NCBI GenBank assembly: GCA_038380435.1
Contig: JAWZYU010000669.1
Location: forward strand, 1 to 64,000
Direction: 5' to 3'
DNA length: 64,000 bases
Source of the DNA: Ryuthela nishihirai
Taxonomy: Eukaryota > Arthropoda > Arachnida > Araneae > Heptathelidae
In this document: positions 1-10,900 of the stretch, piece by piece
How positions within the stretch are numbered: the first letter of the stretch is position 1
Layout of the letters: each line of letters starts with the position of its first letter
Made by a program: the position numbers and the translations under genes
Notes under the pieces: model-generated
Database searches by the model: none
What the model was told of the DNA's origin: nothing
Seen by the model: only the letters and a program-made list of their open reading frames with translations

Positions 1-370
1 CGGACGCGTAGCAACCAGGCACCGGGGAAAACCTCAAAACCCACAGATGTGCGTCGGAGCCAGGCACCGGGGAAAACCCCCCAAACCCGCAGATGAGCGT
101 TGGAGCCAGGCGCCGGAAAACCTCCCTAACCCACGAACGCACTTCGGAGCCAGGCGCCGTGAAAACCCCCCAAACCCGTGGACGCGCTTCGGAGCCCTTC
201 ACCAGGAAAAATAACCAAACCCACGGATGCGCGTCTGAGCCAGGCGCCAGAAAAAAAAACCAAAACCCACGGACACGCGTCGGAGCCAGGCTCCGTGAAA
301 ACCCCCCCAAACCGGCGGACGCGCGTCAGTCAGGCACCACGAAAAAACCCAAAACCCGCAGACACGCGTC
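1..370 (+). repeat. Copy 0, truncated: 3' part of module F
   Basis: Position 1 corresponds to base 80 of the F reference. The fragment has one extra A in the run at about 251-259 (nine A instead of eight). Otherwise it matches the F modules of the other copies. Confidence 0.92.
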
Positions 371-910
371 GGAGCTAGATGCCTCGAAAAATCACCCAAA
401 CCCACAGGCGCGTGTCAGAGCCAGACACCGGGAAAAAACCCCAAACCCACGGACGCGTAGCAACCAGGCGCCGGGGGAAACCTCCAAACCCACAGATGTG
501 CGTCGGAGCCAGGCACCGGGGAAAACCCCCCAAACCCGCAGACGAGCGTTGGAGCCAGGCGCCGGAAAACCTCCCTAACCCACGAATGCGCTTCGGAGCC
601 AGGCGCCGTGAAAACCCCCCACACCCGTGGACGCGCTTCGGAGCCCTTCACCAGGAAAAATAACCAAACCCACGGATGCACGTCGAAGCCAGGTGCCAGG
701 AAAAACCTCCCAAACCCATGGACGCACGTCGGAGCCAGGCACCGAGATAAACCTCCCAAACCTGCGGACGCGCGTCGGAGATAGGCGCCGGGAAAACCTC
801 CCAATCCCACGGATGCACGTTGGAGCCAGGCTCCGTGAAAACCCCCCCAAACCCGCGGACGCGCGTCAGTCAGGCACCACGAAAAAACCCAAAACCCGCA
901 GACATGCGTC
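371..910 (+). repeat. Module A (540 bp), reference copy
   Basis: Twelve monomers starting at the marker GGAGCTAG followed by ATGCCTCG. Diagnostic bases are CCAGACACCGGG, GCCGGGGGAAACC (five G), CGAATGCGCTTC, CCCCCCACACCCG, GATGCACGTCGAAGCC, CACCGAGATAAACC and CAATCCCACGG. It is always followed by B. Nineteen complete A modules occur in the window (copies 1-4, 6-16, 18-20 and 22). In copies 12 and 13 it is 539 bp because one C is missing from a seven-C run. A and B are parallel over their first several monomers, and this is where the AB fusions recombined. Confidence 0.93.
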
Positions 911-1495
911 GGAGCTAGGCGCCTCGAAAAATCACCCAAACCCACAGGCGTGTGTCAGAGCCAGGCACCGGGAAAAACCCCTAAACCCACGGACGCGTAG
1001 CAACCAGGCGCCGGGGAAAACCTCCAAACCCACAGATGTGCGTCGGAGCCACGCACCGGGGAAAACCCCCCAAACCCGCAGACGAGCGTTGCAGCCAGGC
1101 GCCGGAAAACCTCCCTAACCCACGAACGCGCTTCGGAGCGAGGCGCCGTGAAAACCCCCCAAACCCTTGGACGCACTTCGGAGCCCTTCACCAGGAAAAC
1201 TAACCAAACCCACGGATGCGCGTCGGAGCCAGGCGCCAGAAAAAACCCCAAAACCCACGGACACGCGTCGGAGCCAGGAGCCAGGAAAAACCTCCCAAAC
1301 CCACGGACGCACGTCAGAGCCAGGCACCGGGATAAACCTCCCAAACCTGCGGACGCGCGTCAGAGATAGGCACCGGGAAAACCTCCCAAACCCACGGACG
1401 CACGTTGCAGCCATTCTCCGTGAAAAACCCCCCAAACCCGCAGACGCGCGTCAGTCAGGCACCACGAAAAAACTCAAAACCCGCAGACGCGCGTT
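911..1495 (+). repeat. Module B (585 bp), reference copy
   Basis: Thirteen monomers starting at GGAGCTAG followed by GCGCCTCG. Diagnostic bases are CACAGGCGTGTG, AACCCCTAAACCC, GAGCCACGCACC, GTTGCAGCC, GAGCGAGGCGCC, CCCTTGGACGCAC, AAAACTAACC and GCAGCCATTCTCC. Its last 309 bases (1187-1495) are nearly the same as the 3' end of C and C*. It is followed by D in backbone copies or by C/C* in expanded copies. Nineteen complete B modules are present, at the same positions as A. Confidence 0.93.
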
Positions 1496-2082
1496 GGAGC
1501 TAGGCACCTAGAAAAAAAACCCCAAACCCACAGGCTCATGTGAGAGCCAGGTACCGGGAAAAACCCCCAAACCCACGGACGCATCGCCGCCAGGCGCCGG
1601 GAAAAACCTCCAAACCCACGGATGCGCGTCGTAGACAGGCGCCAGGAAAAACCCCCCCAAACCCACAGACGCGCGTTGGAGCCAGGTGCCGGGAAAACCT
1701 CCCAAACCCACGGACGCGCTTCGGAGCCAGGCGCCGTGAAAACCCCCAAACCCGTGGACGCGCTTCGGAGCCCGGCACCAGGAAAAGTAACCAAACCCAC
1801 GGATGCGCGTCGGAGCCAGGCGCCAGAAAAAACCCCAAACCCCACGGACACGCGTCGGAGCCAGGAGCCAGGAAAAACCTCCCAAACCCACGGACGCACG
1901 TCAGAGCCAGGCACCGGGATAAACCTCCCAAACCTGCGGACGCGCGTCAGAGATAGGCACCGGGAAAACCTCCCAAACCCACGGACGCACGTTGCAGCCA
2001 TTCTCCGTGAAAAACCCCCCAAACCCGCAGACGCGCGTCAGTCAGGCACCACGAAAAAACTCAAAACCCGCAGACGCGCGTT
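1496..2082 (+). repeat. Module C (587 bp), reference copy; the amplifying unit
   Basis: Thirteen monomers starting at GGAGCTAG followed by GCACCTAG. The 5' part (GCTCATGTGAGAGCC, GACGCATCGCCGCC) is shared with D; the 3' part (GCCAGGAGCCAGG, GCAGCCATTCTCC) is shared with B. C-specific features are GTAGACAGG, a seven-C run, an additional monomer at 1666-1710, CCCGGCACCAGG with AAAAGTAACC, and AACCCCAAACCCCACGG. I count 28 complete and one truncated C modules, singly or in tandem runs of up to six, always between B (or AB) and D. Confidence 0.93.
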
Positions 2083-2485
2083 GGAGCTAGGCACCTAGAA
2101 AAAAAACCCCAAACCCACAGGCTCATGTGAGAGCCAGGTACCGGGAAAAACCCCCAAACCCACGGACGCATCGCCGCCAGGCGCCGGGAAAAACCTCCAA
2201 ACCCACGGATGCGCGTCGTAGCCAGGCGCCAGGAAAAACCCCCCAAACCCACAGACGCGCTTCGGAGCCAGGCGCCGTGAAAACCCCCAAACCCGTGGAC
2301 GCGCTTCGGAGCCCTTCACCAGGAAAAATAACCAAACCCACGGATGCGTGTCTGAGCCAGGCGCCAGAAAAAACCCAAAACCCACGGACACGCGTCGGTG
2401 CCAGGCTCCGTGAAAACCCTCCCAAACCCGCGGACGCGCGTCAGTCAGGCACCACAAAAAAACCCAAAACCCGCAGACACGCGTC
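2083..2485 (+). repeat. Module D (403 bp), reference copy
   Basis: Nine monomers starting at GGAGCTAG followed by GCACCTAG. The first 232 bases match C*, and C except for the extra monomer. From 2315 on (CCCTTCACCAGG, AAAAATAACC, GATGCGTGTCTGAGCC, GTCGGTGCCAGG, CACCACAAAAAAACCC) it matches the 3' part of E. It occurs once in each of the 22 complete higher-order copies, so it is an obligatory backbone element. The D of copy 3 (7069-7472) is 404 bp, with seven instead of six C in one run. Confidence 0.93.
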
Positions 2486-2932
2486 GGAGCTAGGTGCCTC
2501 GAAAAATCACCCAAACCCACAGGCGCGTGTCAGAGCCAGGCACCGGGAAAAATCCCCAAACCCACGGACGCGTAGCAACCAGGCACCGGGGAAAACCTCA
2601 AAACCCACAGATGTGCGTCGGAGCCAGGCACCGGGGAAAACCCCCCAAACCCGCAGATGAGCGTTGGAGCCAGGCGCCGGAAAACCTCCCTAACCCACGA
2701 ACGCACTTCGGAGCCAGACGCCGTGAAAACCCCCCAAACCCGTGGACGCGCTTCGGAGCCCTTCACCAGGAAAAATAACCAAACCCACGGATGCGTGTCT
2801 GAGCCAGGCGCCAGAAAAAACCCAAAACCCACGGACACGCGTCGGTGCCAGGCTCCGTGAAAACCCTCCCAAACCCGCGGACGCGCGTCAGTCAGGCACC
2901 ACAAAAAAACCCAAAACCCGCAGACACGCGTC
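2486..2932 (+). repeat. Module E (447 bp), optional; F/D hybrid
   Basis: Ten monomers starting at GGAGCTAG followed by GTGCCTCG. The first 276 bases are F-like, including the six-C run at 2730-2735. The last 171 bases are D-like, with GATGCGTGTCTG from 2790. 276+171 = 447, the exact observed length. The switch lies between 2735 and 2796. This copy carries a private A at 2718 where the other E copies have G. E is present in six copies of the higher-order repeat and never in tandem. Confidence 0.92.
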
Positions 2933-3380
2933 GGAGCTAGGTGCCTCGAAAAATCACCCAAACCCACAGGCGCGTGTCAGAGCCAGGCACCGGGAAAAAT
3001 CCCCAAACCCACGGACGCGTAGCAACCAGGCACCGGGGAAAACCTCAAAACCCACAGATGTGCGTCGGAGCCAGGCACCGGGGAAAACCCCCCAAACCCG
3101 CAGATGAGCGTTGGAGCCAGGCGCCGGAAAACCTCCCTAACCCACGAACGCACTTCGGAGCCAGGCGCCGTGAAAACCCCCCAAACCCGTGGACGCGCTT
3201 CGGAGCCCTTCACCAGGAAAAATAACCAAACCCACGGATGCGCGTCTGAGCCAGGCGCCAGAAAAAAAACCAAAACCCACGGACACGCGTCGGAGCCAGG
3301 CTCCGTGAAAACCCCCCCAAACCGGCGGACGCGCGTCAGTCAGGCACCACGAAAAAACCCAAAACCCGCAGACACGCGTC
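2933..3380 (+). repeat. Module F (448 bp), reference copy
   Basis: Ten monomers starting at GGAGCTAG followed by GTGCCTCG. Diagnostic bases are GGGAAAAATCCCC, GCACCGGGGAAAACCTC, GCAGATGAGCG, GATGCGCGTCTGAGCC, CCAGAAAAAAAACC and CCAAACCGGCGGAC. It always precedes A or AB, so it closes each higher-order copy. Twenty-two complete copies are present, plus the fragment at 1-370. Confidence 0.93.
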
Positions 3381-5943
3381 GGAGCTAGATGCCTCGAAAA
3401 ATCACCCAAACCCACAGGCGCGTGTCAGAGCCAGACACCGGGAAAAAACCCCAAACCCACGGACGCGTAGCAACCAGGCGCCGGGGGAAACCTCCAAACC
3501 CACAGATGTGCGTCGGAGCCAGGCACCGGGGAAAACCCCCCAAACCCGCAGACGAGCGTTGGAGCCAGGCGCCGGAAAACCTCCCTAACCCACGAATGCG
3601 CTTCGGAGCCAGGCGCCGTGAAAACCCCCCACACCCGTGGACGCGCTTCGGAGCCCTTCACCAGGAAAAATAACCAAACCCACGGATGCACGTCGAAGCC
3701 AGGTGCCAGGAAAAACCTCCCAAACCCATGGACGCACGTCGGAGCCAGGCACCGAGATAAACCTCCCAAACCTGCGGACGCGCGTCGGAGATAGGCGCCG
3801 GGAAAACCTCCCAATCCCACGGATGCACGTTGGAGCCAGGCTCCGTGAAAACCCCCCCAAACCCGCGGACGCGCGTCAGTCAGGCACCACGAAAAAACCC
3901 AAAACCCGCAGACATGCGTCGGAGCTAGGCGCCTCGAAAAATCACCCAAACCCACAGGCGTGTGTCAGAGCCAGGCACCGGGAAAAACCCCTAAACCCAC
4001 GGACGCGTAGCAACCAGGCGCCGGGGAAAACCTCCAAACCCACAGATGTGCGTCGGAGCCACGCACCGGGGAAAACCCCCCAAACCCGCAGACGAGCGTT
4101 GCAGCCAGGCGCCGGAAAACCTCCCTAACCCACGAACGCGCTTCGGAGCGAGGCGCCGTGAAAACCCCCCAAACCCTTGGACGCACTTCGGAGCCCTTCA
4201 CCAGGAAAACTAACCAAACCCACGGATGCGCGTCGGAGCCAGGCGCCAGAAAAAACCCCAAAACCCACGGACACGCGTCGGAGCCAGGAGCCAGGAAAAA
4301 CCTCCCAAACCCACGGACGCACGTCAGAGCCAGGCACCGGGATAAACCTCCCAAACCTGCGGACGCGCGTCAGAGATAGGCACCGGGAAAACCTCCCAAA
4401 CCCACGGACGCACGTTGCAGCCATTCTCCGTGAAAAACCCCCCAAACCCGCAGACGCGCGTCAGTCAGGCACCACGAAAAAACTCAAAACCCGCAGACGC
4501 GCGTTGGAGCTAGGCACCTAGAAAAAAAACCCCAAACCCACAGGCTCATGTGAGAGCCAGGTACCGGGAAAAACCCCCAAACCCACGGACGCATCGCCGC
4601 CAGGCGCCGGGAAAAACCTCCAAACCCACGGATGCGCGTCGTAGACAGGCGCCAGGAAAAACCCCCCCAAACCCACAGACGCGCGTTGGAGCCAGGTGCC
4701 GGGAAAACCTCCCAAACCCACGGACGCGCTTCGGAGCCAGGCGCCGTGAAAACCCCCAAACCCGTGGACGCGCTTCAGAGCCCGGCACCAGGAAAAGTAA
4801 CCAAACCCACGGATGCGCGTCGGAGCCAGGCGCCAGAAAAAACCCCAAACCCCACGGACACGCGTCGGAGCCAGGAGCCAGGAAAAACCTCCCAAACCCA
4901 CGGACGCACGTCAGAGCCAGGCACCGGGATAAACCTCCCAAACCTGCGGACGCGCGTCAGAGATAGGCACCGGGAAAACCTCCCAAACCCACGGACGCAC
5001 GTTGCAGCCATTCTCCGTGAAAAACCCCCCAAACCCGCAGACGCGCGTCAGTCAGGCACCACGAAAAAACTCAAAACCCGCAGACGCGCGTTGGAGCTAG
5101 GCACCTAGAAAAAAAACCCCAAACCCACAGGCTCATGTGAGAGCCAGGTACCGGGAAAAACCCCCAAACCCACGGACGCATCGCCGCCAGGCGCCGGGAA
5201 AAACCTCCAAACCCACGGATGCGCGTCGTAGCCAGGCGCCAGGAAAAACCCCCCAAACCCACAGACGCGCTTCGGAGCCAGGCGCCGTGAAAACCCCCAA
5301 ACCCGTGGACGCGCTTCGGAGCCCTTCACCAGGAAAAATAACCAAACCCACGGATGCGTGTCTGAGCCAGGCGCCAGAAAAAACCCAAAACCCACGGACA
5401 CGCGTCGGTGCCAGGCTCCGTGAAAACCCTCCCAAACCCGCGGACGCGCGTCAGTCAGGCACCACAAAAAAACCCAAAACCCGCAGACACGCGTCGGAGC
5501 TAGGTGCCTCGAAAAATCACCCAAACCCACAGGCGCGTGTCAGAGCCAGGCACCGGGAAAAATCCCCAAACCCACGGACGCGTAGCAACCAGGCACCGGG
5601 GAAAACCTCAAAACCCACAGATGTGCGTCGGAGCCAGGCACCGGGGAAAACCCCCCAAACCCGCAGATGAGCGTTGGAGCCAGGCGCCGGAAAACCTCCC
5701 TAACCCACGAACGCACTTCGGAGCCAGGCGCCGTGAAAACCCCCCAAACCCGTGGACGCGCTTCGGAGCCCTTCACCAGGAAAAATAACCAAACCCACGG
5801 ATGCGCGTCTGAGCCAGGCGCCAGAAAAAAAACCAAAACCCACGGACACGCGTCGGAGCCAGGCTCCGTGAAAACCCCCCCAAACCGGCGGACGCGCGTC
5901 AGTCAGGCACCACGAAAAAACCCAAAACCCGCAGACACGCGTC
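3381..5943 (+). repeat. Higher-order copy 2: A-B-C-D-F (2563 bp)
   Basis: A 3381-3920, B 3921-4505, C 4506-5092, D 5093-5495, F 5496-5943. The C module has a private G-to-A change at 4777 (CTTCGGAG to CTTCAGAG). Confidence 0.95.
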
Positions 5944-7920
5944 GGAGCTAGATGCCTCGAAAAATCACCCAAACCCACAGGCGCGTGTCAGAGCCAGACA
6001 CCGGGAAAAAACCCCAAACCCACGGACGCGTAGCAACCAGGCGCCGGGGGAAACCTCCAAACCCACAGATGTGCGTCGGAGCCAGGCACCGGGGAAAACC
6101 CCCCAAACCCGCAGACGAGCGTTGGAGCCAGGCGCCGGAAAACCTCCCTAACCCACGAATGCGCTTCGGAGCCAGGCGCCGTGAAAACCCCCCACACCCG
6201 TGGACGCGCTTCGGAGCCCTTCACCAGGAAAAATAACCAAACCCACGGATGCACGTCGAAGCCAGGTGCCAGGAAAAACCTCCCAAACCCATGGACGCAC
6301 GTCGGAGCCAGGCACCGAGATAAACCTCCCAAACCTGCGGACGCGCGTCGGAGATAGGCGCCGGGAAAACCTCCCAATCCCACGGATGCACGTTGGAGCC
6401 AGGCTCCGTGAAAACCCCCCCAAACCCGCGGACGCGCGTCAGTCAGGCACCACGAAAAAACCCAAAACCCGCAGACATGCGTCGGAGCTAGGCGCCTCGA
6501 AAAATCACCCAAACCCACAGGCGTGTGTCAGAGCCAGGCACCGGGAAAAACCCCTAAACCCACGGACGCGTAGCAACCAGGCGCCGGGGAAAACCTCCAA
6601 ACCCACAGATGTGCGTCGGAGCCACGCACCGGGGAAAACCCCCCAAACCCGCAGACGAGCGTTGCAGCCAGGCGCCGGAAAACCTCCCTAACCCACGAAC
6701 GCGCTTCGGAGCGAGGCGCCGTGAAAACCCCCCAAACCCTTGGACGCACTTCGGAGCCCTTCACCAGGAAAACTAACCAAACCCACGGATGCGCGTCGGA
6801 GCCAGGCGCCAGAAAAAACCCCAAAACCCACGGACACGCGTCGGAGCCAGGAGCCAGGAAAAACCTCCCAAACCCACGGACGCACGTCAGAGCCAGGCAC
6901 CGGGATAAACCTCCCAAACCTGCGGACGCGCGTCAGAGATAGGCACCGGGAAAACCTCCCAAACCCACGGACGCACGTTGCAGCCATTCTCCGTGAAAAA
7001 CCCCCCAAACCCGCAGACGCGCGTCAGTCAGGCACCACGAAAAAACTCAAAACCCGCAGACGCGCGTTGGAGCTAGGCACCTAGAAAAAAAACCCCAAAC
7101 CCACAGGCTCATGTGAGAGCCAGGTACCGGGAAAAACCCCCAAACCCACGGACGCATCGCCGCCAGGCGCCGGGAAAAACCTCCAAACCCACGGATGCGC
7201 GTCGTAGCCAGGCGCCAGGAAAAACCCCCCCAAACCCACAGACGCGCTTCGGAGCCAGGCGCCGTGAAAACCCCCAAACCCGTGGACGCGCTTCGGAGCC
7301 CTTCACCAGGAAAAATAACCAAACCCACGGATGCGTGTCTGAGCCAGGCGCCAGAAAAAACCCAAAACCCACGGACACGCGTCGGTGCCAGGCTCCGTGA
7401 AAACCCTCCCAAACCCGCGGACGCGCGTCAGTCAGGCACCACAAAAAAACCCAAAACCCGCAGACACGCGTCGGAGCTAGGTGCCTCGAAAAATCACCCA
7501 AACCCACAGGCGCGTGTCAGAGCCAGGCACCGGGAAAAATCCCCAAACCCACGGACGCGTAGCAACCAGGCACCGGGGAAAACCTCAAAACCCACAGATG
7601 TGCGTCGGAGCCAGGCACCGGGGAAAACCCCCCAAACCCGCAGATGAGCGTTGGAGCCAGGCGCCGGAAAACCTCCCTAACCCACGAACGCACTTCGGAG
7701 CCAGGCGCCGTGAAAACCCCCCAAACCCGTGGACGCGCTTCGGAGCCCTTCACCAGGAAAAATAACCAAACCCACGGATGCGCGTCTGAGCCAGGCGCCA
7801 GAAAAAAAACCAAAACCCACGGACACGCGTCGGAGCCAGGCTCCGTGAAAACCCCCCCAAACCGGCGGACGCGCGTCAGTCAGGCACCACGAAAAAACCC
7901 AAAACCCGCAGACACGCGTC
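5944..7920 (+). repeat. Higher-order copy 3: backbone A-B-D-F (1977 bp)
   Basis: A 5944-6483, B 6484-7068, D 7069-7472, F 7473-7920. D has seven C instead of six in the run near 7225, the state seen in C modules, which makes this backbone copy one base longer than 1976. Confidence 0.95.
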
Positions 7921-10900
7921 GGAGCTAGATGCCTCGAAAAATCACCCAAACCCACAGGCGCGTGTCAGAGCCAGACACCGGGAAAAAACCCCAAACCCAC
8001 GGACGCGTAGCAACCAGGCGCCGGGGGAAACCTCCAAACCCACAGATGTGCGTCGGAGCCAGGCACCGGGGAAAACCCCCCAAACCCGCAGACGAGCGTT
8101 GGAGCCAGGCGCCGGAAAACCTCCCTAACCCACGAATGCGCTTCGGAGCCAGGCGCCGTGAAAACCCCCCACACCCGTGGACGCGCTTCGGAGCCCTTCA
8201 CCAGGAAAAATAACCAAACCCACGGATGCACGTCGAAGCCAGGTGCCAGGAAAAACCTCCCAAACCCATGGACGCACGTCGGAGCCAGGCACCGAGATAA
8301 ACCTCCCAAACCTGCGGACGCGCGTCGGAGATAGGCGCCGGGAAAACCTCCCAATCCCACGGATGCACGTTGGAGCCAGGCTCCGTGAAAACCCCCCCAA
8401 ACCCGCGGACGCGCGTCAGTCAGGCACCACGAAAAAACCCAAAACCCGCAGACATGCGTCGGAGCTAGGCGCCTCGAAAAATCACCCAAACCCACAGGCG
8501 TGTGTCAGAGCCAGGCACCGGGAAAAACCCCTAAACCCACGGACGCGTAGCAACCAGGCGCCGGGGAAAACCTCCAAACCCACAGATGTGCGTCGGAGCC
8601 ACGCACCGGGGAAAACCCCCCAAACCCGCAGACGAGCGTTGCAGCCAGGCGCCGGAAAACCTCCCTAACCCACGAACGCGCTTCGGAGCGAGGCGCCGTG
8701 AAAACCCCCCAAACCCTTGGACGCACTTCGGAGCCCTTCACCAGGAAAACTAACCAAACCCACGGATGCGCGTCGGAGCCAGGCGCCAGAAAAAACCCCA
8801 AAACCCACGGACACGCGTCGGAGCCAGGAGCCAGGAAAAACCTCCCAAACCCACGGACGCACGTCAGAGCCAGGCACCGGGATAAACCTCCCAAACCTGC
8901 GGACGCGCGTCAGAGATAGGCACCGGGAAAACCTCCCAAACCCACGGACGCACGTTGCAGCCATTCTCCGTGAAAAACCCCCCAAACCCGCAGACGCGCG
9001 TCAGTCAGGCACCACGAAAAAACTCAAAACCCGCAGACGCGCGTTGGAGCTAGGCACCTAGAAAAAAAACCCCAAACCCACAGGCTCATGTGAGAGCCAG
9101 GTACCGGGAAAAACCCCCAAACCCACGGACGCATCGCCGCCAGGCGCCGGGAAAAACCTCCAAACCCACGGATGCGCGTCGTAGACAGGCGCCAGGAAAA
9201 ACCCCCCCAAACCCACAGACGCGCGTTGGAGCCAGGTGCCGGGAAAACCTCCCAAACCCACGGACGCGCTTCGGAGCCAGGCGCCGTGAAAACCCCCAAA
9301 CCCGTGGACGCGCTTCGGAGCCCGGCACCAGGAAAAGTAACCAAACCCACGGATGCGCGTCGGAGCCAGGCGCCAGAAAAAACCCCAAACCCCACGGACA
9401 CGCGTCGGAGCCAGGAGCCAGGAAAAACCTCCCAAACCCACGGACGCACGTCAGAGCCAGGCACCGGGATAAACCTCCCAAACCTGCGGACGCGCGTCAG
9501 AGATAGGCACCGGGAAAACCTCCCAAACCCACGGACGCACGTTGCAGCCATTCTCCGTGAAAAACCCCCCAAACCCGCAGACGCGCGTCAGTCAGGCACC
9601 ACGAAAAAACTCAAAACCCGCAGACGCGCGTTGGAGCTAGGCACCTAGAAAAAAAACCCCAAACCCACAGGCTCATGTGAGAGCCAGGTACCGGGAAAAA
9701 CCCCCAAACCCACGGACGCATCGCCGCCAGGCGCCGGGAAAAACCTCCAAACCCACGGATGCGCGTCGTAGACAGGCGCCAGGAAAAACCCCCCCAAACC
9801 CACAGACGCGCGTTGGAGCCAGGTGCCGGGAAAACCTCCCAAACCCACGGACGCGCTTCGGAGCCAGGCGCCGTGAAAACCCCCAAACCCGTGGACGCGC
9901 TTCGGAGCCCGGCACCAGGAAAAGTAACCAAACCCACGGATGCGCGTCGGAGCCAGGCGCCAGAAAAAACCCCAAACCCCACGGACACGCGTCGGAGCCA
10001 GGAGCCAGGAAAAACCTCCCAAACCCACGGACGCACGTCAGAGCCAGGCACCGGGATAAACCTCCCAAACCTGCGGACGCGCGTCAGAGATAGGCACCGG
10101 GAAAACCTCCCAAACCCACGGACGCACGTTGCAGCCATTCTCCGTGAAAAACCCCCCAAACCCGCAGACGCGCGTCAGTCAGGCACCACGAAAAAACTCA
10201 AAACCCGCAGACGCGCGTTGGAGCTAGGCACCTAGAAAAAAAACCCCAAACCCACAGGCTCATGTGAGAGCCAGGTACCGGGAAAAACCCCCAAACCCAC
10301 GGACGCATCGCCGCCAGGCGCCGGGAAAAACCTCCAAACCCACGGATGCGCGTCGTAGACAGGCGCCAGGAAAAACCCCCCCAAACCCACAGACGCGCGT
10401 TGGAGCCAGGTGCCGGGAAAACCTCCCAAACCCACGGACGCGCTTCGGAGCCAGGCGCCGTGAAAACCCCCAAACCCGTGGACGCGCTTCGGAGCCCGGC
10501 ACCAGGAAAAGTAACCAAACCCACGGATGCGCGTCGGAGCCAGGCGCCAGAAAAAACCCCAAACCCCACGGACACGCGTCGGAGCCAGGAGCCAGGAAAA
10601 ACCTCCCAAACCCACGGACGCACGTCAGAGCCAGGCACCGGGATAAACCTCCCAAACCTGCGGACGCGCGTCAGAGATAGGCACCGGGAAAACCTCCCAA
10701 ACCCACGGACGCACGTTGCAGCCATTCTCCGTGAAAAACCCCCCAAACCCGCAGACGCGCGTCAGTCAGGCACCACGAAAAAACTCAAAACCCGCAGACG
10801 CGCGTTGGAGCTAGGCACCTAGAAAAAAAACCCCAAACCCACAGGCTCATGTGAGAGCCAGGTACCGGGAAAAACCCCCAAACCCACGGACGCATCGCCG

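Larger units (their letters stand above)
371..3380 (+). repeat. Higher-order copy 1: A-B-C-D-E-F (3010 bp)
   Basis: A 371-910, B 911-1495, C 1496-2082, D 2083-2485, E 2486-2932, F 2933-3380. This is the only copy in the window with one each of A, B, C, D, E and F, so it serves as reference for all six. Confidence 0.95.

Noticed and set aside
251..259. A-tract-phased DNA bending
   Set aside because: A runs recur about every 45 bp, roughly 4.3 helical turns, so they are not in phase with the helix and would not add up to a bend.
590..625. CENP-B box in monomers with CTTCGGAGCC
   Set aside because: The pattern NTTCGNNNNANNCGGGN fails: after TTCG and four bases these monomers have C instead of the required A, and no CGGG at the right distance. 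No other monomer I checked fits on either strand.
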